In this document: one piece after another, positions 45,864 to 54,288 of the stretch | How positions within the stretch are numbered: position 1 is the first letter of the stretch | Layout: every line of letters starts with the position of its first letter | Source: a virus | Direction: 5' to 3' (one strand) | Length of the DNA: 55,794 nucleotides | IMG/VR virus record: IMGVR_UViG_3300033149_001822 | Coordinates: 1-55,794 of that record | Notes under the pieces: model-generated | Databases searched by the model: none | What the model saw: the letters and a program-made list of their open reading frames with translations, nothing else | Told to the model about the DNA's origin: nothing | Program-made: the position numbers and the translations under genes

Positions 45864-47142
45864 TTATAACAGGTGGCCGCTTTTGAAGAACGCGGTCGAT
45901 TCTGTTATCAGGCAAGAGTTACATTCTTATGACAAAGGTGAAATGGAAATCATTGTTGTAGACGATTGTTCTGTGCAGAAAGGTGTTCGTGAGTATCTTG
46001 AAAGGATGCACAAGGAAGGACTGATAAGATACATTTCATCTGGACCGTATAGTGAGGAGTTTAGGAAGACACACAAGATGGTGTCAGTGTCTATAAACTT
46101 GGCACTAAATGTGGCGAAGGGAGATTATATCACCTATCTGTGTGACGATGATTTATTCGTGCCAGGTCGCTGTAGGAAAATGATGGATATTATCGATCAA
46201 GCTGTATGTGAAATGGTAGTCGGTCGTGTCAATTGGGTTACATGGGACGGGAGGAAATTCCCGCAGGAAAAAATAGGGTTCTACAATTACAAGAAACCAT
46301 TTGAGGAGGGACACGAGGAGTTGGTAGAAGCACTAAAGAAGTCTGGTTCGAATTTTATCTGTCATGACACGATCATGCATTGTAAGACCAGTCGAAGATG
46401 GCCAACAAATAATATACATACTCCAGTTGACTGGAGATTTTGGTGCAAGTTAAGTAGTGATGGTTTTAGAGTAAAGACGATTGACGATGTTGTAGCCGAA
46501 GCAATTTTGCCGGAGACTTGGAGAAATGGAATAACCATGGAACAAGTTCTGGCCAACAGATCATTGGGAGGTTCTATTATGGGTGAAGTAAAACAAGCGA
46601 AGAATGTGTCGAACAAGGTGCAAGTTCTGAAGGATGACAAGGGCACTGTCGAGCCAGGCGGAAGGGTTGATGCCAGCGAAGTTACCTTGGCTAATGGAAG
46701 GTTGTGGCCAGGATTTGCCTGGGACGATTCAGTCACTGTACATGATAAGAATGTTCCATTGAAAAAGAAGGGAAAGCCAAAGAAGCAAAAGAAACCAACG
46801 GAAGTCGCTGAAAAGAAACCGGAGTTCGTTGAGGATAAAAATCCTGAACCCAAACCTGAACCTGAGAAGAACATAGTCTTGCCGAAAGAGACTGCTAAAG
46901 AAAAGGCTGTGAGGGCAAAAATTGCAGACTCAAAAAAACCAACTCCGAAACCAATTTCAAAACCGACCCCGGTTCCTGAGGTAAAACCGAAAAAGAAAAC
47001 AATTCTTCGAAAAAAGACAACCAAGAGAAAACCAGCCAAGAGAAAATCGGCAACCAAGAAGAAGACCGCAAAAAGAAAGACAGTCAAGAAGAAGGCAGCC
47101 AAGAAAAAGACCGCAAAACGCAAGACTGCAAAAAAGAGGTAA
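45838..47142 (+). CDS. GT2 glycosyltransferase with histone-H1-like lysine-rich tail
   Basis: 434 aa; starts inside the epimerase gene (AGGAG upstream, 26-base overlap). Residues 1-230 are a GT2 domain: LSVIVTSYNRWPLL, VVDDCS, and LCDDDLF (103-105) as the metal-binding DxD. Residues about 295-385 form a Pro/Lys/Glu linker. The last 50 residues are Lys/Arg/Ala/Thr only, with repeats such as KKKTAKRKT, like histone H1 or bacterial H1-like proteins that coat DNA. The combination suggests a glycosyltransferase held on DNA, or on a polyanion such as teichoic acid or LPS. Very unusual fusion. Confidence 0.85.
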   Translation: MKLSVIVTSYNRWPLLKNAVDSVIRQELHSYDKGEMEIIVVDDCSVQKGVREYLERMHKEGLIRYISSGPYSEEFRKTHKMVSVSINLALNVAKGDYITYLCDDDLFVPGRCRKMMDIIDQAVCEMVVGRVNWVTWDGRKFPQEKIGFYNYKKPFEEGHEELVEALKKSGSNFICHDTIMHCKTSRRWPTNNIHTPVDWRFWCKLSSDGFRVKTIDDVVAEAILPETWRNGITMEQVLANRSLGGSIMGEVKQAKNVSNKVQVLKDDKGTVEPGGRVDASEVTLANGRLWPGFAWDDSVTVHDKNVPLKKKGKPKKQKKPTEVAEKKPEFVEDKNPEPKPEPEKNIVLPKETAKEKAVRAKIADSKKPTPKPISKPTPVPEVKPKKKTILRKKTTKRKPAKRKSATKKKTAKRKTVKKKAAKKKTAKRKTAKKR

Positions 47143-47145
47143 ATC

Positions 47146-47574
47146 ATGGGGACAAAACTTCCAGCCTCGGTCGCGGCTGCTGATGCCGAGGGAGACAACC
47201 TTGGGACCGAGCACATACTGATAGAGAAACATGCTTGGCAGCAAGACCGGGCAATGCAGTTCAATTTGACTGCTGACATTTTGAGGTATACGAGTGTTGG
47301 TGCAGATCCTTCCACTAGGAACAAAGGCACGCAGACATTGGTTGCTGACTTGGCAGCTTTATCGTGCTCCATTGACGATTACACCAAAAACTTTGAGAGA
47401 AAGTACGGTGGAGTTGCCGAGGAAGGCGACAAGTTATTTACGTTCTACGATGTCAAGGTGGTGTCGTCAGACAGGATAGAGTTTGACGGAAACATCTGGT
47501 TCCCTGTGAACGTCTGGTTTCAAGCTGAGTCAGGAAGGTGTGAGGTCCAGGCACGTATAGGTGGCGAGGACTAG
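47146..47574 (+). CDS. Head-completion or neck protein candidate
   Basis: 142 aa; AAAGAGG sits in the lysine-tail codons upstream. A mixed alpha/beta sequence (DYTKNFERKYGGVAEEGDKL; RIEFDGNIWFPVNVWF). It starts the structural module after the glycan island and precedes the gp10-like gene, the usual place of a head-tail joining protein. No family recognised by sequence. Confidence 0.5.
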   Translation: MGTKLPASVAAADAEGDNLGTEHILIEKHAWQQDRAMQFNLTADILRYTSVGADPSTRNKGTQTLVADLAALSCSIDDYTKNFERKYGGVAEEGDKLFTFYDVKVVSSDRIEFDGNIWFPVNVWFQAESGRCEVQARIGGED

Positions 47575-47616
47575 CTGCTGATTGGTTGACCTGTGTCCTG
47601 TTAATGGAGGTTTATC

Positions 47617-48207
47617 GTGGTTGGAATGGGCATAAAAACGAACATACCTGTACTGTTGAACAAGCTCGACAGAATGAAGAAGCTTGTTGACAAGGGCTGG
47701 CGCAAGGACATCATGAAAGTCATGAGGAGAGCTGAAAAGACAGTTCGAATGCTTACTCCTAAGTCAAAGAGAACAGGCAATCAAGAAGTGAACAAAAAGA
47801 GCAAGTCAGTAAAGAAAAGAGCAGGACATCTTGCAAGTGGATGGGCTATTCACACAATTGGCAGAGGCAAAAAAGACAGAGCGCCAATGCTAATGGTCAT
47901 ATACAATAAGATGACACATAAACCCTCTGGCATTCCATTGAAGAGAGCTTTAGTCAAGGTCAAGAAGACGGGTGAAGTAAAACCTTATACTGTGCTTAAC
48001 ATTCTTGAGTTCGGATCAAAGGCTCATGTCATAGTTCCTGTGGTTGGAAAAGCCCTAAGGTTTGTCACTGAGATTGGAACAGTTTTTACGAAGAGTGTGG
48101 CACACCCCGGCACTCGGGCATATGGGATGGTGAGGCTTACGACGATTAAGCTTAGACAGTGGATGCGAGAGTTGAACAATAAATGGCGGAGGAAATTTTT
48201 CAAATGA
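47617..48207 (+). CDS. HK97 gp10-like tail/neck component
   Basis: 196 aa; GTG start with GGAGG 7 bases upstream. TPKSKRTG, GHLASGW, LEFGSKAHVI and FTKSVAHPGTRAYGMVRL are the ordered signature of HK97 gp10-like proteins, found at the head-tail interface of siphophages. Basic overall. Overlaps the next gene by 25 bases. More AT-rich than the tail genes after it. Confidence 0.8.
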   Translation: MVGMGIKTNIPVLLNKLDRMKKLVDKGWRKDIMKVMRRAEKTVRMLTPKSKRTGNQEVNKKSKSVKKRAGHLASGWAIHTIGRGKKDRAPMLMVIYNKMTHKPSGIPLKRALVKVKKTGEVKPYTVLNILEFGSKAHVIVPVVGKALRFVTEIGTVFTKSVAHPGTRAYGMVRLTTIKLRQWMRELNNKWRRKFFK

Positions 48208-48713
48208 CAGTTCCTGCAAGAAGAGATTTTGACAATCATACTTTGTCGATTTTCAAGTTCATCAAGGATAATGTCGAAACGCCATACGGTATAAAGGTCA
48301 ACTATGACGACGAGACATACGATGTGAAAGGTTACAATCAGTGGATTGACGTTAGCTTTCTTTCGTTTGGAGCAGGCAGGAAGGATTCAACAGTGGTCCA
48401 GTTCGATGTGTATTCCCGTATCCGTGGGAAGATACCGGGAGGTGACGAGCAGAAGGTGGAATTATCACTCGTTGCAAACAAGCTCTATAAGGCTATGCAT
48501 GTTGATTCGATCCAGGTTTATGATTACACAATTCTTGCCAGTCCAGTGCTCATAAGCGGGGCGAAGTTGATGATTCAAAACAGCAGCGGGACGTTTAGGG
48601 AACCGGAGTCCGACCAGATGATGGAAACCGACAACGACGTTGCACGAAGGAGCCTGACATACAGGCTCAGGATGGTCGAGGATGCAAGCAACGCGCCCTC
48701 GTACTACGACTAG
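48183..48713 (+). CDS. Tail terminator / minor tail protein candidate
   Basis: 176 aa; the start lies in the basic end of the gp10-like gene with GGCGGAGG close by. Alpha/beta sequence (FKFIKDNVETPYGIKVNYDD; STVVQFDVYSRIRGKIPGGD; LANKLYKAMH-like helix) resembles tail terminator proteins, which follow gp10-like genes in siphophages. Assigned by order and general pattern. Confidence 0.5.
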   Translation: MAEEIFQMTVPARRDFDNHTLSIFKFIKDNVETPYGIKVNYDDETYDVKGYNQWIDVSFLSFGAGRKDSTVVQFDVYSRIRGKIPGGDEQKVELSLVANKLYKAMHVDSIQVYDYTILASPVLISGAKLMIQNSSGTFREPESDQMMETDNDVARRSLTYRLRMVEDASNAPSYYD

Positions 48714-48723
48714 GAGGTGCTAG

Positions 48724-49269
48724 GTGTACTCAGGCTTCACAAAGGAAGGTGGGGTAGACATATCGGCATACCTCGTGGGAAGTTGGAGTGAAATCATTGC
48801 TGAGGTAGGAGCGACTGATTATCAGATCGGGAATTGCCCTGAAGGGGTTCTCGAAATCAGCAAGGAATATTACCAGCATGAGGACACGAGTTTCCCGAGG
48901 AAGATCGATTTGGTCGTCCCTGTCCGCACTGGAATGAAGTTCACCGGGACCGTGGAGGAAGTTCATAACCAGAACGTGAGCTGGCTGTTGGGTCAGAGTT
49001 TGAACCCGATGCAGAATTATATTTATGTCGGAGCCAGATCGAACAGTTACTTTTTCACGTTCAGAGGTAGACGGGTTAGGATTTCCGATGGAGCAGTTAT
49101 GGAGTTTTGCATGTGGAAAGCCATGGTTTCATCGTTATTCTCTTTGGGGAGTGGCGACGAGGCTCAGGGCAGTCCAGTAGAGGTTATAGGACTCGATGAC
49201 ACGGCAGCTGCTTATGGTGGTTCAGCCGCAGCTCCAATCGGTTACGTGTGGGTTCCAGACAAGGCGTAA
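48724..49269 (+). CDS. Major tail tube protein candidate
   Basis: 181 aa; GTG start, AGGAGGTGC upstream. Beta-rich sequence (IDLVVPVRTGMKFTGTVEEV; NYIYVGARSNSYFFTFRGRR), with the acidic-to-Ala/Gly end commonly seen in tube proteins. It stands between the terminator candidate and the chaperone pair, the normal tube position, and is followed by a transcription terminator, as expected for an abundant product. No sheath gene is adjacent, favouring a non-contractile tail. Confidence 0.65.
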   Translation: MYSGFTKEGGVDISAYLVGSWSEIIAEVGATDYQIGNCPEGVLEISKEYYQHEDTSFPRKIDLVVPVRTGMKFTGTVEEVHNQNVSWLLGQSLNPMQNYIYVGARSNSYFFTFRGRRVRISDGAVMEFCMWKAMVSSLFSLGSGDEAQGSPVEVIGLDDTAAAYGGSAAAPIGYVWVPDKA

Positions 49270-49311
49270 ACCACTAACACGAGACTCGCCCTCGGCAGTA
49301 TCAGAATTATT

Positions 49312-49341
49312 TGACAGTCGGCCATGTGGCTGTCATTTTTT
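49312..49341 (+). terminator. Rho-independent terminator after the tail tube gene
   Basis: TGACAGTCG (49312-49320) and TGGCTGTCA (49327-49335) pair over 9 bp with two G-U pairs around loop GCCATG, followed by six T. It closes the tube gene transcript directly before the repeated leader at 49343, mirroring the capsid terminator arrangement. Confidence 0.8.
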
Positions 49342-49342
49342 C

Positions 49343-49396
49343 TATCAATCTGTTTAACGGTGTTAAACAAAAACAGGAGAAAAAACAAATGGGCAA
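49343..49396 (+). repeat. 54-bp direct repeat, copy B (leader, palindrome, RBS, start codon)
   Basis: Identical to 24700-24753 up to the third codon of the gene. It again follows a terminator and precedes a gene unrelated to that at 24746. Confidence 0.9.
49352..49368. promoter_or_regulatory. 17-bp palindrome, copy 7 of 7
   Basis: GTTTAACGGTGTTAAAC, 20 bases before the ATG at 49389 and upstream of CAGGAG. Same sequence and spacing as copy 5. Confidence 0.85.
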
Positions 49397-50048
49397 TCTG
49401 AGCGAATTCAAGGATTTCATTCCAAACTCAAAAGAAGTGCTGGTAGGGACTAGCAAGATAATGGTCGTGGACGAGTTGTCCATCATCAAGAAGGACCAGA
49501 TCATGCGGATTCTTCTTGAGACTCTTGACGTGGCAAGTCTCTTGAAGCCTTTCTTCGAGCTTATGGATGACTATCGTGCAAGGAAAGAGAAAGCTGTCAA
49601 AGATGCAATCAAAGCGGAAGCTGCTGGTGAACAGGATGAAGTTGATGAAGAGGTCAAGAAAGCCATAAAGGAATTTTCAAAGTCAGTCTTGACGGACTTT
49701 CTTCCGATGGCCGGTCAGATAAAGGACATCTGTTTGAAGTTTCTGTCCAACGACATGACAGCAGTTTCGTGCATAGTCCTGGACACTGAGGCAAATAGGA
49801 AGATTGCAGAATTAGAAAGTGACAAATTGGAAAAAAACAAAGAGTCTGGATTTGAATATTGTCCAGACATGTTTTCATATGTACAAAAATACCTAACTCC
49901 GAAGCAGGAACAGCAAATGTTCAAGATGTTCCTTGAGGTGAATGACTTTGCTGGTCTGGTAAAAAACTACTGGACCCTCGTGGCGGGGCAGATGAACGCG
50001 GCGAGGGAGGAAAAAAGCGCAAAGGAGAATCAACCAGTTTTACAATAA
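49389..50048 (+). CDS. Tail assembly chaperone, first part (gpG-like)
   Basis: 219 aa. Start at 49389 fixed by the repeated leader's AGGAG; upstream in-frame codons run through the terminator. Helical and acidic, with a compact core (IMRILLETLDVASLLKPFFE), ending in a charged tail, as in siphophage gpG-type chaperones that coat the tape measure. The frame ends TAATG with the next gene, and the -1 frame is open from an A6 run at 50011-50016 into that gene, the classic G/GT layout. Confidence 0.65.
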   Translation: MGNLSEFKDFIPNSKEVLVGTSKIMVVDELSIIKKDQIMRILLETLDVASLLKPFFELMDDYRARKEKAVKDAIKAEAAGEQDEVDEEVKKAIKEFSKSVLTDFLPMAGQIKDICLKFLSNDMTAVSCIVLDTEANRKIAELESDKLEKNKESGFEYCPDMFSYVQKYLTPKQEQQMFKMFLEVNDFAGLVKNYWTLVAGQMNAAREEKSAKENQPVLQ

Positions 50049-50362
50049 TGGAGATAATAACAATAGTCGCGACCATAAGAAACACGACAGAGGAAAGGAT
50101 AGTAAACGATTACACGTACCGGCAACTGATGCATGTAGGAATGACGTATCTGAAGGACAAGATGTATGTCTTGTCAATCATAGGCGATGCAATGAGAAGT
50201 GGAAAAGGCAAGACGCAGCAGTTAAGAGGTGAGCTTCCATCGTCAACCGGGAGACTTCCATCGTGGTTCAAACCGAGGACAGACAGGCCATATGAGGTGA
50301 TTGATCTTGACAAGACTCCGATAAAGAAACTCAGGTTGGACATAGGCAAATATTTCGGGTAA
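50048..50362 (+). CDS. Tail assembly chaperone, second part (gpT-like)
   Basis: 104 aa if started at the TAATG overlap. It may instead be made as a -1 frameshift fusion with the previous gene. Basic alpha/beta sequence (IVATIRNTTEERIVNDYTYR). It sits directly before the tape measure gene, where the T part of lambda-type chaperones lies. No separate family recognised. Confidence 0.55.
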   Translation: MEIITIVATIRNTTEERIVNDYTYRQLMHVGMTYLKDKMYVLSIIGDAMRSGKGKTQQLRGELPSSTGRLPSWFKPRTDRPYEVIDLDKTPIKKLRLDIGKYFG

Positions 50363-50381
50363 ATGTTTTGGGAGATAAAAA

Positions 50382-53300
50382 GTGGCGTCACAAAGAGAAG
50401 ACCTTATAATAGGTTTGAAGGCCGAGCAAGGAAACATGATTTCCATGCTCGACAAGCTCTCCAAGTCTTTTCACAATCTTGAGAAAGATGTTGAAAAACT
50501 GTCGGGAGAGACTGTCAAGGCAGGGAACAAGATGGAGAAGGCTTTCAGCAAGGCTGCTGGAGGCATCAAGAGGATGGCTGGCAGGATGATAGCCATGCTC
50601 GGTGCTGGAGGCCTCATAGGTGTCATCTACAAGGCTGTCGGTGCCGCGAACAGCTTTGAGACAGCGCTGGCCGAGGTGTCTACCCTTCTTGGTAAGGACG
50701 CTCCCGCACAGATGGAGAAATATCGAAGTTCCATCATGGCGCTCGCCAAGGATTCGTCTGCCAGTGTAGACGAATTGACCTCCGCGCTCTATCAGACAAT
50801 TTCAGCAGGTGTTGAGGGCAGCACGTCTGTTGCTGGAGCAATGAAACTTGTCTCGACAGCACAAAAGGCCGCTGTCGCTGGAGTATCCGATACGTTCTCT
50901 GCGGTAGACGTTCTGACTACTGCCCTCAACTCGTACAACAAGTCCACAGAGTCGGCAATGGAGTTTTCGGACAAGCTCTTTACTGCCGTCAAATTAGGAA
51001 AGATCAATTTCACTCAACTCGCACAGGGCCTCGGTGTGGTTGCGTCTGTAGCAGCAAGTTCTGGAGTGTCCTTTTCAGAATTGAATGCTTCATTGGCAGC
51101 CATGACAAAGGGTGGAGTCATGCCTGCCCGTGCGTTCACTTCTTTGAACGCAATCATAAAAGCATTTACAACAGAGAACAAAGAGCTTACGAAGGCTCTT
51201 GGTGAGTCTGCCACAACAATCCTTAGGCGTGATGGTTTGATTGGTGTCCTTGAGAAACTTAATGAAGTTACCAAAGGTGATGCCATTGAGATGCGTAAGT
51301 TGATCAAGGAACAGGAGGCGATGACTGGTATCGCTGTCTTGGCAGGGACTGGAATTGATAACATGCGTTTCGCATTGGAAGAGATGGAAAAGTCTTCTGG
51401 TGCAACCGAGACTGCATACAAGAAGATGTCCGACACGTTCGCGCAGAAAACAGCAAAATTCAAGAATCAGGTAAATGATATTTTCATCAAAATTGGAAAC
51501 AAGATATTGCCGATCTTGATGGAGAAGATGGAAGGTGTTGGAAAGTGGGTTGACGAAAATCAAGAAAAGATAGTGAGTTTTCTGATTTCTGCTATTGACG
51601 CTGTTGTAGGTTTTGGTGAATGGATAATTGAGAATGGACCGGTGATTGTAACCGTTTTGACTTCAATTTTTATAACGACAAAAATAGTATCTTGGGTTGC
51701 TGCAATTGGTAAAGCATCTGCGGCTGTAAAAATATTTGGATTGTCGGCAAAAGTTGCAGCAGGATTATTCGGCTTGTTGGCATCGGCTGTTACATTTGCA
51801 GTTGCGACAAGAGGTGGTTTGCAAGAGTGGTTTAAGGATGCTGCTGCAAATAAAGAGTGGGATAATTTGGTTGATCGAATTAATACTAAACTAGCATTTC
51901 AATTTACAATATTAAATAGGATGCAACAGAAGTTCAAAGATGCTTTTGATGAAATGACTTTTGGTACATCAGAGTTTGTACCAGAGGGTGAAACTGAAGC
52001 TGAAAAGAAAGCGAAAGAAATTTTATCCAAGGAAGAGGAAAAGAAACGAAAAGCTGCTTTGAAAAAAAGATTGGCAGAACAGAAAAAAGCAGATGCAATG
52101 TTGAAAGCTTTAAGAATAGCAGACATGAGTGAGCTTCAAAAGCTCGAACAGAAGTATGCTGATGATTATATTAAATTTCAAAAAGCCAATTACAAAAATG
52201 AGAGTGACCGTGACAAAGCTTTCGCATTGTTAGACAAGAAATTTGCAAAAGACAAAGAGAAGCTTCTTGTAAAATTAAGAGATATACAAATCAAAACTGA
52301 TGAAAAACATCTGAAGGAATTGCAAAAGGCTTACAAAATTGAAAAAGAAATAAAAGATTTTCAAGATAAATACTTGGAGGATCAAAAAACAAAGTCAGAA
52401 GAAGCTTATCAGAGATATAGAGATATGCGTGCCGAATGGACTGCAATGGCACAACAAAAATGGTTAGAACCAGGAATAAAAAGAAAAAAAGAGGAGGAAG
52501 AAAGTAGAATAAAAGCGCAGATAGAGTATGATGAATCACAATTTTCTGGAGTAAAAGAATTTTTCAATCAATTCACTTTTGAAGGTCTTAAAGAAAGTGT
52601 AGACAATTTTGCTACTAGTTTTTTATATAGGATACAAGATGGTCTTTTACAAATAGCTCAAACATCAGGTGAGTTATTTGTAAAACCTCTTAACCAGATT
52701 ACAGACATCTTGTTAGCAGTGCTTAGTGGAGCTGGTGCAGGTCAAGTTGAGGACATGGTTGGCCAGGCTGTCACGTTTTGGGAAAATATGGTTAATAATC
52801 TTGACCCGATACTTGCATATCTTGCAGAGGAAGGTGTCCCCAGAATAATCAATGCTGCAGTGAACGCGATTCCCACAATTATTTCTGCGATCATGACGCA
52901 TGTTCCTAGAATAATCGCTCAGTTGGCTGGTGCAATTCCGCTTATCATTACGGCTTTTGTAAATGGGTTGCCGGAAATTATCTCGGGTATAATCGGGATG
53001 ATTCCAATGGTCATCAATGCTTTCATAGCAGGCATACCGCAGATCATTTTCGCTTTCGTAAAGCAGATTCCCATGATAGCGATGGCGCTCGCCAAGGCCG
53101 TCGTCGAGGCAGTGTTAAACATGGTTTCGTTGGGTGCGTTTGGCAAGAAAAAGGGTGGAGGTAAGGGAGGTATCCTGCCGGGTATAGGAAAGGGAAAGGG
53201 GACTGAGCAGGAACCTATTGTCACGACCGAGCAGAAGAAGGAAGAACTTGCCAAGAAGGGATTTAACATAACACACGTCGCGGCCATGAAAAGCCATTAT

Positions 53301-53780
53301 CGGGAATCTTTGTTTGGTGGTCCAAATGAAGGTGAGTCAAATGAAGAATACAAAGAGAGACTTGCTCGCATGAAACATTATTTGGAGATGGCTGGCGAGA
53401 TGCACCAGGGAGGAATGGTTAGAAGGGCTGTCAATGCAGCTAGCAGGATCGGGAGCGCGATAAAGGCTCATGCAGGAATGTTCATTGGTCCTTCCTTAGC
53501 GGCTGACGAGGTTCCTATAATTGGCAGGATCGGGGAATCCATATTGAACCCGAATGCCACGGCTGCAATAGGCGGTGAGAAGGGTGTTAATGCTTTGAAC
53601 AGTGGACAAGGGGTTGGTGACACTCACTATCACATGGAATGGAGGCCACAACATGCGTTCGTCGAGGAAAGTGGTAGGGTGATTGACAGGATGCAGTCGG
53701 AACTGATTCGACAAAAGGTCGGAGGGGTGTACAAGACAATCAACAAGAATGCTGTACCGGGTTTCAAAACGAGGAAATGA
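50382..53780 (+). CDS. Tape measure protein
   Basis: 1132 aa, GTG start with GGGAGAT 7 bases upstream. It sets tail length: 1132 residues at about 0.15 nm each predict a tail near 170 nm. Residues 60-360 are the PhageMin_Tail domain (FETALAEVSTLLGKDAPAQM; SVDELTSALYQTISAG; GKINFTQLAQGLGVVAS). The middle (about 390-790) is AT-rich, with Lys/Glu coiled coil. Residues about 800-920 have regularly spaced IPxII hydrophobic helices, which could insert in membrane during DNA entry. The C-terminus is Gly-rich and then globular. Confidence 0.9.
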   Translation: MASQREDLIIGLKAEQGNMISMLDKLSKSFHNLEKDVEKLSGETVKAGNKMEKAFSKAAGGIKRMAGRMIAMLGAGGLIGVIYKAVGAANSFETALAEVSTLLGKDAPAQMEKYRSSIMALAKDSSASVDELTSALYQTISAGVEGSTSVAGAMKLVSTAQKAAVAGVSDTFSAVDVLTTALNSYNKSTESAMEFSDKLFTAVKLGKINFTQLAQGLGVVASVAASSGVSFSELNASLAAMTKGGVMPARAFTSLNAIIKAFTTENKELTKALGESATTILRRDGLIGVLEKLNEVTKGDAIEMRKLIKEQEAMTGIAVLAGTGIDNMRFALEEMEKSSGATETAYKKMSDTFAQKTAKFKNQVNDIFIKIGNKILPILMEKMEGVGKWVDENQEKIVSFLISAIDAVVGFGEWIIENGPVIVTVLTSIFITTKIVSWVAAIGKASAAVKIFGLSAKVAAGLFGLLASAVTFAVATRGGLQEWFKDAAANKEWDNLVDRINTKLAFQFTILNRMQQKFKDAFDEMTFGTSEFVPEGETEAEKKAKEILSKEEEKKRKAALKKRLAEQKKADAMLKALRIADMSELQKLEQKYADDYIKFQKANYKNESDRDKAFALLDKKFAKDKEKLLVKLRDIQIKTDEKHLKELQKAYKIEKEIKDFQDKYLEDQKTKSEEAYQRYRDMRAEWTAMAQQKWLEPGIKRKKEEEESRIKAQIEYDESQFSGVKEFFNQFTFEGLKESVDNFATSFLYRIQDGLLQIAQTSGELFVKPLNQITDILLAVLSGAGAGQVEDMVGQAVTFWENMVNNLDPILAYLAEEGVPRIINAAVNAIPTIISAIMTHVPRIIAQLAGAIPLIITAFVNGLPEIISGIIGMIPMVINAFIAGIPQIIFAFVKQIPMIAMALAKAVVEAVLNMVSLGAFGKKKGGGKGGILPGIGKGKGTEQEPIVTTEQKKEELAKKGFNITHVAAMKSHYRESLFGGPNEGESNEEYKERLARMKHYLEMAGEMHQGGMVRRAVNAASRIGSAIKAHAGMFIGPSLAADEVPIIGRIGESILNPNATAAIGGEKGVNALNSGQGVGDTHYHMEWRPQHAFVEESGRVIDRMQSELIRQKVGGVYKTINKNAVPGFKTRK

Positions 53781-53781
53781 C

Positions 53782-54288
53782 ATGGCTGACCATTATGGGA
53801 TAAAGATACCGACTCATCATGAAGTAGCTAAAGTGTTGGAGGAGTCACATCCGGACATCGCTGAGTTTGTTTCAAGGGTCGGGACCGAGGCAAAAGACAC
53901 GAACTGTTGGGGTGACATGGTATTCATCGTTCAACGGGACTTTCCGTTGATGGATGTTGCAAGTGCCTTTCGCAGGTTGGAGTTGAAGGGATGGGGTTTG
54001 TTTATTTGCAAGGTGTTCTGTCCCGTGACGGAGGAGATGGTAGACAAGTTCCGTGCCGCGAAGCATGAGGAAAAGGAAATAGAAAAGCTTCCATGGTTGC
54101 AGCGAGTGGTCAGGAGACAGACCGTGCTAGGAGGTCTTGCCGGGGCTGTCCTGAAGACCTGGATGAGAACCAGGCGCGAGTGGATGAAGGAACACAATGT
54201 GTTGAGCAATCATGATCCTGAATTCATGAACAAGATTGTCAGGTATTTAAGAGACAGTGAAAAAGGACAGGAAAAATGCGTAAAGTAA
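53782..54288 (+). CDS. Hypothetical protein after tape measure (168 aa)
   Basis: ATG 53782 with GAGGAAAT upstream; an in-frame ATG at 53749 lies inside the tape measure gene. The pattern is an acidic/helical N-terminus, FPLMDVASAFRRLELKGWGL, and a basic middle with a hydrophobic GGLAGAVLKTW stretch. The region after a tape measure usually encodes distal tail proteins; no family match is visible here. Overlaps the next gene by 13 bases. Confidence 0.6.
   Translation: MADHYGIKIPTHHEVAKVLEESHPDIAEFVSRVGTEAKDTNCWGDMVFIVQRDFPLMDVASAFRRLELKGWGLFICKVFCPVTEEMVDKFRAAKHEEKEIEKLPWLQRVVRRQTVLGGLAGAVLKTWMRTRREWMKEHNVLSNHDPEFMNKIVRYLRDSEKGQEKCVK

Noticed and set aside
46362-47372. 336-codon open frame on the minus strand
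   Set aside because: It is the antisense of the lysine-rich tail, giving Phe/Leu-rich nonsense; no ribosome binding site, and all neighbours are on the + strand.
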